Shown here in pieces: positions 45,034 to 55,389 of a stretch of DNA of 64,000 bases. The translations under genes were made by a program, and so were the position numbers. This stretch comes from Bartonella sp. DGB1. Lineage in GTDB: Bacteria; Pseudomonadota; Alphaproteobacteria; Rhizobiales; Rhizobiaceae. A model generated the notes under the pieces. It searched no databases, was not told the DNA's origin, and saw nothing but the letters and a program-made list of their open reading frames with translations. Location of the stretch: contig NZ_CP166769.1 in NCBI RefSeq assembly GCF_041345015.1, positions 992,001 through 1,056,000 on the forward strand, read 5' to 3'. Within the stretch, counting starts at the first letter, position 1, and every line of letters starts with the position of its first letter.

Positions 45034-45175
45034 TAATTGACATCCACCCCGCCCTAAAGAGCTAGGATTCCGGCTATGTTCAAGCAGTAATTTGACTCAT
45101 TTTGACAAGTTCCTGCTTCATTGAGCTCCTATTGGTAATCTTTTCACAGGCTAAATCAGATATTCAAAAAAGCAT
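45034..45175. mobile_element. Possible IS200/IS605-type end remnant
   Basis: GACATCCACCCCGCCC-TAAAG at 45,040-45,060 resembles the GC-rich end hairpin of IS200/IS605 elements, followed by text such as TTCAAGCAGT and TTGAGCTCCTATTGG. No transposase gene remains. This rests on resemblance from memory. Confidence 0.3.
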
Positions 45176-45386
45176 AGATAAAATTAATGAATTTTTTTAA
45201 AAACATATCAATCGTTAAATCATTATAAATATAAGTACAAAGGAAAAAATGGTTAAAAAATAATAGAAATGAGTGAACCAAGACACCTGAACAGCATGAA
45301 AAAGAATTAAAACAAGAGAAGGAAAAAAATGGTTATAACAAATTTTACCAACTTTCTTAGTAGGTAAAATTTTTGAAAATATTAAA

Positions 45387-45569
45387 TTAATGGTTATCTT
45401 TTTCTTCTATATCTTTCTCTTTTCTTGCATAAAGCCAGTTATCTTTTATATAAGAATGATAATTATCTACCACTTTATATGGTTTAAGACTAAAGTTAAT
45501 GAAGAAGCTATCTATTGCTTCAAAGATACTTACTATTGCAATAGTAAGTAGAGTCTTAGTTGGAAACAT
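45387..45569 (-). CDS. Small hypothetical protein (60 aa)
   Basis: A 60-codon frame with one hydrophobic segment (TLLTIAIVSIFEAIDSFFI) and a charged end (ARKEKDIEEKDNH). It lies in a decayed region; weak support as a real gene. Confidence 0.25.
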   Translation of the reverse strand: MFPTKTLLTIAIVSIFEAIDSFFINFSLKPYKVVDNYHSYIKDNWLYARKEKDIEEKDNH

Positions 45570-45839
45570 ACTAATAGTTTTAGTAAGATATTAAGCAAAA
45601 AAATTATTAATTAAGTCTATATATTTAATGAAATCAAAAACAAGATATTTTACTAAATACACATCTAGATATTTAATAAGTCGAATTCATAGCCAAAAAC
45701 TCTAAGAATGTCTGCGGACAGAATTGATATCATTATTGATATAGGAAATAATATTTTATAAAAATTACTAATAATTTCAAAAATAATAACAAATGATCTT
45801 ATTGCTATTTTAGTTATATTTAAAAATTGGATAATAAGA

Positions 45840-46475
45840 AAAAATAGCTAAAGATGTTTTAAAAATCAAAACAGGATCTATTATTTTCTTTTGTACTTTA
45901 AGCATTTTAATTTTTATTTTTGTTTTATCTTTAACTCTTAGAGGAATTTACAATATTCTTGAAATATGATTACTCCTGTTGTGACGGTCTAAAATTAAAA
46001 CCTGAGCGTGAGTATTATATAAATAAAATACATAGTAGTAATGAGTCCGTATAAGGCCCTTATTTGTACTGCTTTTTCTAAGAAGTTAATGAGAAAATAG
46101 TTATAAAAAAACATTTGATTCATGATAGTTTTTTCAAAGAGATTTTTAGATATACACTTTTTAAAGGTGGATATATAACAAATATTCTTGGTATTTTTTA
46201 CGATTTTTTTACTATAATTATAGAATATATTCCAAATGTTAGGCTTCATTTAAATAACATACCTTTAAAAAATTATCATGACGTATGCCAATTTACATAC
46301 GGTTGCTGTTAAAAATTTATGGCATGTTGGTTTAAAGATGAAAATTTAAATAAAGATGAATGTTGTTCAGAAAAAGCTTATTATCCTAACGCACAGTCTA
46401 CTAGAATTGGAGATGCTAAAATAGAGCATTGCTGTAGTGAAAATAACTCATATTTTTTATCATTGATCTAAAGAG
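45840..46475 (+). pseudogene. Decayed Cys-rich membrane protein gene
   Basis: Several plus-strand frames in line look coding but are broken by shifts and stops. They include a membrane helix (GSIIFFCTLSILIFIFVLSL), YDYSCCDGLKLKPEREYYIN with a Cys pair, then DSFFKEIFRYTLFKGGYITN, and finally ACWFKDENLNKDECCSEKAY with a second Cys pair and IEHCCSENN. The repeated CC motifs and helices suggest one gene for a large membrane protein, possibly secretion- or conjugation-related, but no family is secure. Confidence 0.4.
46071..46090 (+). repeat. 20-bp direct repeat, right copy
   Basis: Identical to 41,057-41,076. Flanking bases are also partly similar (AATAG after each copy). It lies inside the decayed membrane gene. 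Confidence 0.8.
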
Positions 46476-46944
46476 CTCAACATTACAGAGGAAGTGTATA
46501 GGGGATATTTTTTTCTTTTTCAAGATATAGAACCTTTAGAAATATTTTATTTAATAATTTTGATAATATTTTTAAAAATTATAAATTAGAAAGATACCAT
46601 ATCATTTTTATGATTATTCTAAGGTAAAACGATGTGTATATGATATTACAGATTTTTTTCTAAAAACAAATTAAGTTAGTATATTAATAAATAATTTATA
46701 AGTGATAATTTGTAAAAGATAAACGTTTAATAAATTACAAGTAAAGTAAATTATTGACATTTTTTATAATTTTCTGCTTTATTAAATCTATTAAATTAAG
46801 CACTAAAGGCTATAAACTACTATCAGTGAATCCATTTTAAGTATAGGAGCAATTTAATAAGACTATTAATTCAACCATCTCATTACTAAATAAAATATCT
46901 CCTACATGGCATTACTAATATATTAATCAGGGAAAAATAAACTC
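46476..46944. other. AT-rich stretch upstream of the double ABC exporter
   Basis: About 470 bases. The first part (to about 46,680) looks like more decayed coding sequence (DIEPLEIFYLIILIIFLKII in one frame). The rest should contain the exporter promoter; TTGACATTTTTTATAATT at 46,754-46,771 has a -35-like box. Confidence 0.4.
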
Positions 46945-49914
46945 ATGCAAACCAATGTTATGAAATTTTTTTATAAATTTGTTCCCTTAATACCATATAA
47001 AAGAGATCAACACGAAGAGCATATAAAAATAATAAATAACAATATACTCGCCTGTGTTTGGAATATATCTCCAGCGATAACCTCCATTTATTTTTTATTA
47101 CAAATTATATCATCTGTTGCCCAGCTGTTTTTTATTTATACGCTTGGATCATCTATAAACAATAATGTGAGCACAACTCATAATATATATATATTATTTT
47201 CCTTAACAATATTATTTCTTATATCTGGTGCTATATTAATGCGGATAGATGCTTTTTGGGGTAGGCAATTAATAAAAAAATACGAATATAGATTACTTTC
47301 TGTAAAAGCCGATAAAATAGAACTAAATAAATTGGAGCGTTTAAGTACACGTGATTTAAATCTTGTTTTAGATAATATTATGTCTGCACAATCTGTTATA
47401 ATAACTCCTGTTTTTATTTTTATAACTACTATATTATCATTTTATCTATATGGTATAGCTGGTTTATTTGTTATTTCTCTTATAATTATACTCTTACCTA
47501 TAAGCCATATTTTATCAAAACTAAGTGATAAAAATTATCAAAAAATTATGGATCGCACCGCGGAACGCATTGAGTTAGGATCTACTTGGGTAAAGCACGG
47601 AGCTTATTTAAAAAGTATAAAAAATATACAAGACTTAACAAAGATATCTCGACATGTTCAAGAAGAAGTACAATTGCGGAATAAAGACACTTTTTTAAAA
47701 GGTCTTGAAACCTATACAATTGGATTTGGTAGATTATTTCCTTATATATTAACTGTAATTCTAGGCATAGGTTTGATTTCAACAGAATGGGGAGGTATAA
47801 TTGTTTGGCTATCATTACCAATTTTATCAGCTATTCTTTCCTTTCCACAATCATATATGGCTTTTAAACAAGCAAATCGTTCACTTGCGCAACTGAAAGA
47901 ACTAATTACTATTTCTTCATGTGGAGAAACTAATAACGTAAACCAACCTACATTAAAAAAAACCATAACTTTTTCTAAAGAATGGCCAATCTGGCCTACT
48001 ACATTAGGAGAGCTCTTACAAGGGAAAGAAACTACACTTGCTGAATCTTTCATTGAGGAGTTATTGGAGGTTTTTCTTTTTATTCCAGAGTTTGGTCATA
48101 ATGCACAACAAGCATTACAAAAATTTATTGATTATGATGGTAAAAATATCTCTGATGGTCAATATTTTCGCCTTCAATTACTGCGCGGGGTTGTTTTAGC
48201 ACATGCCACGCAAACAACCTTATATATTAACGAATCTTTTGCAAATCTTGATGCTATAGCAGCGATACGCATATTAAATTATTTAAAAAAAATGGAGAAT
48301 GTAGTAATAACCGATAAAATAATCAAAAGTTATGAAAATCTTGCTACAAGTAACACTTATACCTCTAAGCGTCTTACATCTAACGATACAAAAAGAACTT
48401 ACTCAACAGTGACTGAGGAAGAAAGAAAACCATCAAAAGTTAAAAAGCGTTTTGAATCTCTTACTAAATCCAGTTTATTAAGCTTTTGTGCTATATCAAT
48501 ACCAACTTTTATGCTCATGTTCATGACAAATCTTACTTTGCCAGAATATACCATTTCATACTGGTGGATTATCCTATATATCCTTATTGGTATTATTATA
48601 GGAACTTTAGCTATGGTTTATATTGAATATCTTTTACGCAAAGAAAGCTGTACACGATTTTTAGAAGGATTGCATAACATCAGAGAGGAGCGTCAAGAAA
48701 CTTATTTGCAGGTAATTTCGCGGGATTTAACCACATGTTTTGAGCGTATCGCGTGGTATTTTCAGGATATTGTAAGTATAACTGCTCTTATCTTTGGCAA
48801 TATGCTAATTTTATGGTTATCATATGGTCTTTACGGTCTGGGAGTAGTACTAGCTTTTGGATTTTTATTATTTACAATTTATCGTTTATCGATCGAGTCT
48901 TTATATACTACTCGTATACAATCGGTAAAAGGGTTCGATGCCCTAACACGTTCAACATATATTGCCTATGCTATTTCCAAGGCCAAAAATACTTCTTTAG
49001 CACCATATATAACTTATTTTATGCAATGGTATAAAAAAAATATACAAGAGCAATTAGAACAATTTTATAAAACAAGACTGCAAAGTGTCATTTGTCGCGG
49101 AGTATTATCCTTATTATGTCGTTTTATAAGTGATATTACATTGGTGATTATTGTTGCCCTTTACAGTAATTTCTCTACAACTCAAGAAGCTTTTGTTTTA
49201 ATAGTAAGCGCTTTTTTATTAATTCGTTCTAATCTATCTAATGCATTTTTAGCAATTACTGGATTTAAATCGCAAGCTATTTCTTTAGATCGATTAGCTC
49301 TTTTTGCTTCACCCTACTCTTATGTTCCAATGAAAGTAACAAATGATAAAATTAAAATCTCGGGCTTTATAGCTCGCCAAACCTATAAAGAACAAATTTT
49401 TATGCGCGGCAAAGTTTATTCTCTTAGCGGATCATCTGGTGGTGGTAAAAGTGAATATCTAAAAGGCGTAGCAAATATTATCCCTACCTACTCAGATAAT
49501 AAAAATCAAATAGTAACGTCAAACTATGAAAAAGCTATTTATATAGGAGTTAAAACTTTAAATATTTTAGGACTAAAAATATTATCTTTTGACGATATCC
49601 TACCATTAATTGCATCAACTATTGACTCCAGTTATTATAAAACAATAACTGATAATAAAAATAATATTCACCAATCACTAGTCTACACTGATTGCTCGCC
49701 TACACTACGAAAAAAAGAACTAACGACGTCACCGCTTATTATTTTAGATGAAGTTTTCTCTTGTGTAGATGCTAAAAAATTTACAGATTTAAAAAAAGAT
49801 ATAGAAAATTACGCAAAAAAAACTAATACAACTATAATAATAGTAGATCACCGTTTCTCATTTAAAAATACTATCGAAATAGAAAAGTTATTAAAAAAAC
49901 AAAAGGTAAATTAA
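46945..49914 (+). CDS. Double ABC exporter with one degenerate nucleotide-binding half
   Basis: 989 residues in order TMD1, NBD1, TMD2, NBD2. TMD1 (about 30-320) and TMD2 (about 515-790) are exporter-type membrane domains. NBD1 (about 335-450) has no Walker A loop but keeps a signature-like ISDGQYFRLQLLRG (about 402) and a D-loop FANLD after a weak Walker B (TLYINES). NBD2 has a good Walker A (SGSSGGGKSEYL, about 830) and Walker B (LIILDEVFSCVD, about 932) but no recognisable signature. So only one composite site, NBD2 Walker A/B with the NBD1 signature, could bind and hydrolyse ATP. Substrate unknown. Stand-alone gene. Confidence 0.8.
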   Translation: MQTNVMKFFYKFVPLIPYKRDQHEEHIKIINNNILACVWNISPAITSIYFLLQIISSVAQLFFIYTLGSSINNNVSTTHNIYILFSLTILFLISGAILMRIDAFWGRQLIKKYEYRLLSVKADKIELNKLERLSTRDLNLVLDNIMSAQSVIITPVFIFITTILSFYLYGIAGLFVISLIIILLPISHILSKLSDKNYQKIMDRTAERIELGSTWVKHGAYLKSIKNIQDLTKISRHVQEEVQLRNKDTFLKGLETYTIGFGRLFPYILTVILGIGLISTEWGGIIVWLSLPILSAILSFPQSYMAFKQANRSLAQLKELITISSCGETNNVNQPTLKKTITFSKEWPIWPTTLGELLQGKETTLAESFIEELLEVFLFIPEFGHNAQQALQKFIDYDGKNISDGQYFRLQLLRGVVLAHATQTTLYINESFANLDAIAAIRILNYLKKMENVVITDKIIKSYENLATSNTYTSKRLTSNDTKRTYSTVTEEERKPSKVKKRFESLTKSSLLSFCAISIPTFMLMFMTNLTLPEYTISYWWIILYILIGIIIGTLAMVYIEYLLRKESCTRFLEGLHNIREERQETYLQVISRDLTTCFERIAWYFQDIVSITALIFGNMLILWLSYGLYGLGVVLAFGFLLFTIYRLSIESLYTTRIQSVKGFDALTRSTYIAYAISKAKNTSLAPYITYFMQWYKKNIQEQLEQFYKTRLQSVICRGVLSLLCRFISDITLVIIVALYSNFSTTQEAFVLIVSAFLLIRSNLSNAFLAITGFKSQAISLDRLALFASPYSYVPMKVTNDKIKISGFIARQTYKEQIFMRGKVYSLSGSSGGGKSEYLKGVANIIPTYSDNKNQIVTSNYEKAIYIGVKTLNILGLKILSFDDILPLIASTIDSSYYKTITDNKNNIHQSLVYTDCSPTLRKKELTTSPLIILDEVFSCVDAKKFTDLKKDIENYAKKTNTTIIIVDHRFSFKNTIEIEKLLKKQKVN

Positions 49915-49982
49915 ATTTGCAGCATAGGAATTTATTGTAAATTACAAAGAGTAATTAAGCAACTATTGCTAAAATAATCGTA

Positions 49983-50705
49983 TTACCAATTTTCATAAGC
50001 AAGTACAGATTTATTTAATTCATTTTTGAAAATTCTCCATTTTGGCATAAATCGATCCATATAATATATAAAGTTATCATTATGTGTGCGTTCAAGAAAG
50101 TGAACCATTTCATGCATTACTACATATTCAATACAATTTTTTGGCTTTTTTATAAGCTCTAAATTAAGCCATATTCTTTTTTGCGTTTGGTTACAGCTTC
50201 CCCATTTTGTTTTCATTCTTCTAATACCGTAAGATTGAACCTTTAATCCTGATTTTATCTCCCATTTTTTAATAATTTTCGGGAGGATCTTTTGCATTTC
50301 GTTACGATACCAATGTTTTAGCAATTTTTCGCGTGCTTCTCTTCCAGTATCAAGGTTGATATTTAATACTATCTTTTTTTTATTTTTAATTTCCACAAAA
50401 GGAGTTTTATCCGTATAAACAACATCTAATAAATATCTACGACCAAGATAATAATGATCTTCTCCTGAGACCATCTCTCTCTTACTTTGACGCGGTTGTT
50501 CTTGAAAAGATTTTATTTGTTGTTTAATCCAGCTAAGTCTCGTTATAACAGCTAACCTTATAGATTCATCGCTAAATTTTTCTGGTGCAGCAACTCTTAC
50601 TAATCCATTAGGTGGATATACTCCTAAATGAAGATTCTTGATTTTTTTACGAATAACTTTAACCGGTATTTCATTAACGGTGATCATTTTCTCATTAATA
50701 ATCAT
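49983..50705 (-). CDS. YgjP-like zinc metallopeptidase (DUF45/M48 type)
   Basis: 240 residues: VKVIRKKIKNLHLGVYPPNG near the start, MKTKWGSCNQTQKRIWLNLE, and the zinc motif YVVMHEMVHFLERTHNDNFI (HExxH with a third His). Such YgjP/SprT-like proteins commonly accompany hsdR. Its start overlaps the hsdR stop by 4 bases (ATGA-type coupling), so it belongs to the restriction operon. Its role there is not established. Confidence 0.85.
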   Translation of the reverse strand: MIINEKMITVNEIPVKVIRKKIKNLHLGVYPPNGLVRVAAPEKFSDESIRLAVITRLSWIKQQIKSFQEQPRQSKREMVSGEDHYYLGRRYLLDVVYTDKTPFVEIKNKKKIVLNINLDTGREAREKLLKHWYRNEMQKILPKIIKKWEIKSGLKVQSYGIRRMKTKWGSCNQTQKRIWLNLELIKKPKNCIEYVVMHEMVHFLERTHNDNFIYYMDRFMPKWRIFKNELNKSVLAYENW

Positions 50706-53700
50706 GTTAAATATTCTTGTTGCTTTTTGACTAATTCAAATATATGTTCGACATCATATCCAGCAGTGGTTACAACCTCTGTAATAGCTAATTTTATTTC
50801 ACGTTCTTTAGCCTTATTTCCTAAGAAGTTATCTTTTTTAGTAGTTCTAACTAAATTATCCACTTTAAGAGCAAGCTGTTCATCTTTTCCTAGATTATCA
50901 TATAAAGCTCGTTTTGCTGGTGAAGCTAAAGATTTAGGATAAGCGCTATTTGTTTCTGTTCTTACAAGTTTAGCTGCTAGATTTTTAATTTTTTGCATAT
51001 ATTCCTTATATTTTATTGCCTGATCTTTACGTTCTTTAATTAATTCCTCCAATAGTTTAGACATTTCTTCATAATATTTTGGATTAACTTCTGACTCATC
51101 AATTATTAATCTTCGCATATTATTTTCAATAGTTTCTGCCGTAAGTTCCTCACTATTACGAATTTTTTTCGGCAAACTTTCAATTGCCCCTTCTCCAAGT
51201 TCAACAATAAGATGGATAAGGCTCATATCATTAAAATCTGATATTGTTCTACTTTCATCTGCTTGTATATATGAATTAATCAAATGCAGCATTGCAGGAT
51301 CATAAAGCTTCATATCAATATAATCACCACTAGCTATTTTTATTTCTTGTAACAGAAGTTCATAATGTTTAACATCATTTTTAATCTCGGCAATTTCTGC
51401 TGCTGAATAACCCGCCTGAGGCATTTCATTAGCCAAAGCAGCATAAGCACGAATAAAAGCATTAATTGCCTTGTATAAGGCAAATCTAATTGATTGTTTA
51501 TCTTCCGTACAAAAATATTTAATATAAGCGGCTGTATCTTTTGGTTCGCTAACATTTTCACAAAGAGCTTTTAATGTTTCACGAGCTTCATCTATCCGTT
51601 GTTTTAACGTAGTAAAGCGATCTTTGATTAATCCAGTAACATCCTCTTTATCATAATTATCAAATGCACCACTAGTATAATCTCTAATTGAGCTTTCTAA
51701 ACAGTTAAACAAATCTCTATAATCAATAATATATCCATATTCTTTACCTTCACCATACAAACGATTTACACGACAAATAGCTTGGAAAAGCGTATGATCT
51801 TGCATTTTTTTATCAATATAAAGATAAGTTGCTGATGGCGCATCAAAACCTGTAAGCAGCTTATCAACGACAATCAATAATCGCATCTGACCAGGTTCTT
51901 TAATAAATTTTTCCTTTACTTTCTTTTCAAATTCGTCTATACGATTAACCGATTGATCCTCTGGTTGCTCAAAGAAATCAGACAACATTTTTTTATATAT
52001 ATTATATTGGTTAAGTTTATCTGTATAACCTTCTCCGCTATACTCATCTTTAATGCTTTGCAAAGATGGTTTATAAGAGGTTACAATAGCACATTTACCT
52101 GCAAGCTCTGTCTTAGCAAAAATCTCATAAAATTTACATGCTTGATATATGCTACCAGCAACTAAAATAGCATTGCCTCGCCCATTAGCAAGCCTGGGTC
52201 TCATCTCCATATCAAACAAGATATCAGTTACGATTTTTTCTAATCGTGATTGAGAACTAAGAACCTTTTGCATAGTCCCCCATCTCTTTTTTAATTGCGC
52301 TCGCGCGAAGTCAGTAAGACCTGATGTTTTGCCCTTAAACCAAGCATCTATTTTATCAGGAGCAATAACAATCTGGTTAATATCCCTTGCTTCATATAGC
52401 AAATCTAACACAACTTTATCTTTAACAGCTTCATCAAATTTATATGTATGAATATAAGGACCAAAGATCTCAATACTAGTTTGTTTATCCTTTTTAAGTA
52501 TAGGAGTTCCAGTAAAGCCAATGAATAAAGCATGTGGTAAAAGCTTTTTCATAGCAGTATGAAGTTTGCCCGCTTGAGTGCGATGACACTCATCCACAAA
52601 GACATAAATATCACCTTTTGCATTAAAGTTTGATCTGCTATATTTCTGAATTTCTGCTACAAATTTATCGACATCTTTATCGGCTAAATCATTATTATCA
52701 GAACTACCAAATTTATGAATAAGCGAACATATCAACCATGGCTCGCTAGCATTCAAACTATGTATAAGGTCTTCGCCACTAGTGGTACGATAAATATTCT
52801 CATTGACCCCGTGATAAACTTTCTCTATCTGTTCATCTAATTCTCTACGGTCAGTAATGATAAGTACGCGTGCGTTTTTTTTATTTTCACGTATCCATTT
52901 AGTTAACCATACCATGGTAAGACTTTTACCAGAGCCTTGTGTATGCCAAATAATACCGCCCTGACGACGATTTATAGAATTTTGTGCTGCTTTAACACCA
53001 AAATATTGATTATGACGGCATGTCTTTTTTATGCCTGCATCAAACACAATAAAATCATGGATTAACTCAAGCAAACGCTTTTTGTCACATATAAGTGATA
53101 AATGTCTATCCAATTTATAATCACCGATACCACCTTCCTCTTTCCATTCAAGGTAATATTTCTCGCTTATTTCAATTGTTCCATAACGCAAACCACCGGT
53201 ATCACTGCCTGCCATAAGCAACTGTATAGTAGTGAAAAAATGACGAATACATTCTTTATTTTGATTTAAAATATTCTGTCTAATCCCTTCACTCACACCC
53301 TTTGTAGATCGTTTCAGTTCAATAACACAAATAGCAATACCGTTAATATAAAGCACCAAATCTGGACGCTTATCATTATCACCTTTAACAGTTACCTCTT
53401 CTGCAATAGCAAAATCATTTTTTTCTGGATTAGCCCAATCAATAAGCCAAACGGTCTCATTTTTCTCCCCAACACCGTCTTTTACTTTGATACCATATCT
53501 CAGTAGACTATATACATCTTTATTTGCATCATAAAGACTACGGCCAGAACCTATTGCCGTAGCTTTATCTAACTCACGTAAAGCACGCTCAATTAATTTA
53601 TCGCTATAATTATTTTTTTGCAAAAAGGATTTTAATAAATTTATCTCTATATTTTTATTATCTTTATCTTTCCAATCACCCAAATATTTATATCCAAGTT

Positions 53701-53764
53701 GATTTTTGAACAATTCAACTATACGATTTTGCGTAACACGCTCTAGGGCTCCTACTGCACTCAT
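50702..53764 (-). CDS. hsdR: Type I restriction enzyme, R subunit
   Basis: 1,020 residues, the usual length. The N-terminal nuclease has Asp and Glu-x-Lys in RPDLVLYINGIAICVIELKR (about residue 130-155). Then come the motor domains: Walker A in GGIIWHTQGSGKSLTMVWL, DECH box in YVFVDECHRTQAG, motif III FIGFTGTPILK, and helicase motifs IV-VI (LLIVVDKLLTGFDAP, ICRVNRLYG). The C-terminus is a long helical domain. It translocates and cuts unmethylated DNA with HsdM and HsdS. It lies 300 bases after hsdS, unlike the tight hsdM-hsdS pair. Confidence 0.95.
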   Translation of the reverse strand: MSAVGALERVTQNRIVELFKNQLGYKYLGDWKDKDNKNIEINLLKSFLQKNNYSDKLIERALRELDKATAIGSGRSLYDANKDVYSLLRYGIKVKDGVGEKNETVWLIDWANPEKNDFAIAEEVTVKGDNDKRPDLVLYINGIAICVIELKRSTKGVSEGIRQNILNQNKECIRHFFTTIQLLMAGSDTGGLRYGTIEISEKYYLEWKEEGGIGDYKLDRHLSLICDKKRLLELIHDFIVFDAGIKKTCRHNQYFGVKAAQNSINRRQGGIIWHTQGSGKSLTMVWLTKWIRENKKNARVLIITDRRELDEQIEKVYHGVNENIYRTTSGEDLIHSLNASEPWLICSLIHKFGSSDNNDLADKDVDKFVAEIQKYSRSNFNAKGDIYVFVDECHRTQAGKLHTAMKKLLPHALFIGFTGTPILKKDKQTSIEIFGPYIHTYKFDEAVKDKVVLDLLYEARDINQIVIAPDKIDAWFKGKTSGLTDFARAQLKKRWGTMQKVLSSQSRLEKIVTDILFDMEMRPRLANGRGNAILVAGSIYQACKFYEIFAKTELAGKCAIVTSYKPSLQSIKDEYSGEGYTDKLNQYNIYKKMLSDFFEQPEDQSVNRIDEFEKKVKEKFIKEPGQMRLLIVVDKLLTGFDAPSATYLYIDKKMQDHTLFQAICRVNRLYGEGKEYGYIIDYRDLFNCLESSIRDYTSGAFDNYDKEDVTGLIKDRFTTLKQRIDEARETLKALCENVSEPKDTAAYIKYFCTEDKQSIRFALYKAINAFIRAYAALANEMPQAGYSAAEIAEIKNDVKHYELLLQEIKIASGDYIDMKLYDPAMLHLINSYIQADESRTISDFNDMSLIHLIVELGEGAIESLPKKIRNSEELTAETIENNMRRLIIDESEVNPKYYEEMSKLLEELIKERKDQAIKYKEYMQKIKNLAAKLVRTETNSAYPKSLASPAKRALYDNLGKDEQLALKVDNLVRTTKKDNFLGNKAKEREIKLAITEVVTTAGYDVEHIFELVKKQQEYLT

Positions 53765-54063
53765 AACTTATTATCCCAATATCTAGTAATTAAATAATTT
53801 TATTCGATATAATATTAGCTTTCAAGCTTATGGATAGTTCAACAAACAATAAAGATTTTAAACATAAACTCAAGCAACCAAATTACCAACGAACAGATTT
53901 ATAATAAAATATCTGACTAATATTTGTAAATAAAGATTAAGATAATTCAACCTATTTTATAAATAATAATTAGTAAATATTTGCAATTAATCCGCTTTTG
54001 CTTTGCAAGAAATAAACTAAAAATTATCAGCAGGCACAATAATAAGCCGTTTCAGAACATATC
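53765..54063. other. Gap between hsdS and hsdR
   Basis: About 300 AT-rich bases with no gene seen. It may hold a separate hsdR promoter; I see no clear boxes. Confidence 0.45.
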
Positions 54064-55389
54064 TTATGCTATAGCAGTTTTAATTAAGCGTGTTTTACCA
54101 GTTAACAGTTCCTGCATCATACCCATTTTAACAAGACGTACTTTATCGAGACGTTGTTTTAACATATCAATTTCTTTATCCATATCAGAGAGCACCTTAG
54201 CAATAGCTTTTTGCTCTTCTGGTTTGGGGAGAGCTAAAATCACAGACGAAAGAAGGCGCCCATTCGTTAAAGCTCTCGTAGTATAAGTACTTTTAGAAAC
54301 TATCTGTTTTCTTGCTTCATCAGAAGAAAAACAATATTGACAATAATCCTTTTTTATTAACTTGGACTTAGGTCGACTACGCAATACAAAACCACTAAAT
54401 ACAGTCTCATTACAATCCTCCAACATTACAGATGCAATTCCGATCTCCTCAACGGTTTCAGATGTTCTAGTAAAAAAAACATCACCTTTCTTAACTGAAA
54501 AATTTTGTTTCTCTTGAAAAGTTACATTAACTTTTCCTTGAATATTATTAAACCGCAAACCTGACAATTTAAAAACATCCATATAATTAACAATAGGCGT
54601 TCCGTATCCAAAAAATTCTTTGGCTTTATTTAATCCATTTTTAAAATCAAACAAATCACCCACCAAAACCACCTCCCAATCCTTTGGAATAAGTCCTATA
54701 TCTGTTTGTTTGTAATTTGATTCATCATCTTGCTGGGCAGCAAAATCAGGGAGGCGTTTTTTTCCTGTCAAGAGCTGCTGCATCATGGCTTTTTTCATAT
54801 CATGCTTTTTGTTAATCAATTGCTCAAGGCTATCAATCAAGCTATCTACATCAGATAATGCTGCCGCTATCGCTTTTTGCTCTTCTAGTGTAGGTATATC
54901 AACCTTAAAACATGCAATATCTTTCTTGGTCAACAACAAAAAAGTTGAACCAATGGAAATTTTTAAAATCTGGTCTTTTAAGGTGAGAAACTTATAATAC
55001 ATAAATTCATTATCTACAGAATGACAAATTAGAGAAGTGATGTTCTGATTCGTCAGAACTTTCCTATTAGCAATTTTAACATCGCCAATAGTAGCAGCAC
55101 TACATAGTAAAAGACTACCAACTGGCGACAAATTTCCAGCACTTTTAGCAAGTCCTAAAGAAGTAATATTTCTCTCTGTTTTTTCAATATATTTGCCTGA
55201 GATACTTGTTATATCTGATGGTGTACAGAAAGGAATATCTCCCTTAAACCAAAAAGCTGGGTTAGCTGTAGATGGTGTTGTACCATTAAAAATATCACAT
55301 AATGCTGATATTGGTTTTACCTGCCAGTCAGCTGGAATAAGTCCGATATCTGTTTGTTTGTAACCGGCTTTTATTTTTTCCATTACCAA
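54064..55389 (-). CDS. hsdS: Type I restriction enzyme, specificity subunit
   Basis: 441 residues with two target-recognition domains. Each begins GLIP-DW (residues about 15 and 235) and is followed by a conserved helical spacer (LEEQKAIAAALSDVDSLIDS; PEEQKAIAKVLSDMDKEIDM) ending in QLLTGK / ELLTGK. Both halves are complete, so a bipartite target is expected. The start overlaps the hsdM stop by 7 bases. I see no second hsdS copy or inverted repeats that would allow specificity switching. Confidence 0.93.
   Translation of the reverse strand: MVMEKIKAGYKQTDIGLIPADWQVKPISALCDIFNGTTPSTANPAFWFKGDIPFCTPSDITSISGKYIEKTERNITSLGLAKSAGNLSPVGSLLLCSAATIGDVKIANRKVLTNQNITSLICHSVDNEFMYYKFLTLKDQILKISIGSTFLLLTKKDIACFKVDIPTLEEQKAIAAALSDVDSLIDSLEQLINKKHDMKKAMMQQLLTGKKRLPDFAAQQDDESNYKQTDIGLIPKDWEVVLVGDLFDFKNGLNKAKEFFGYGTPIVNYMDVFKLSGLRFNNIQGKVNVTFQEKQNFSVKKGDVFFTRTSETVEEIGIASVMLEDCNETVFSGFVLRSRPKSKLIKKDYCQYCFSSDEARKQIVSKSTYTTRALTNGRLLSSVILALPKPEEQKAIAKVLSDMDKEIDMLKQRLDKVRLVKMGMMQELLTGKTRLIKTAIA

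Noticed and set aside
47582-48053. Minus-strand frames of 79-103 codons within the double ABC exporter gene
   Set aside because: They overlap a long gene with clear family features and have no ribosome sites; they are shadows.
54064-55389. Invertible specificity locus
   Set aside because: The two repeats within hsdS are the normal conserved spacers of one gene; no second hsdS, recombinase or inverted repeat is seen.
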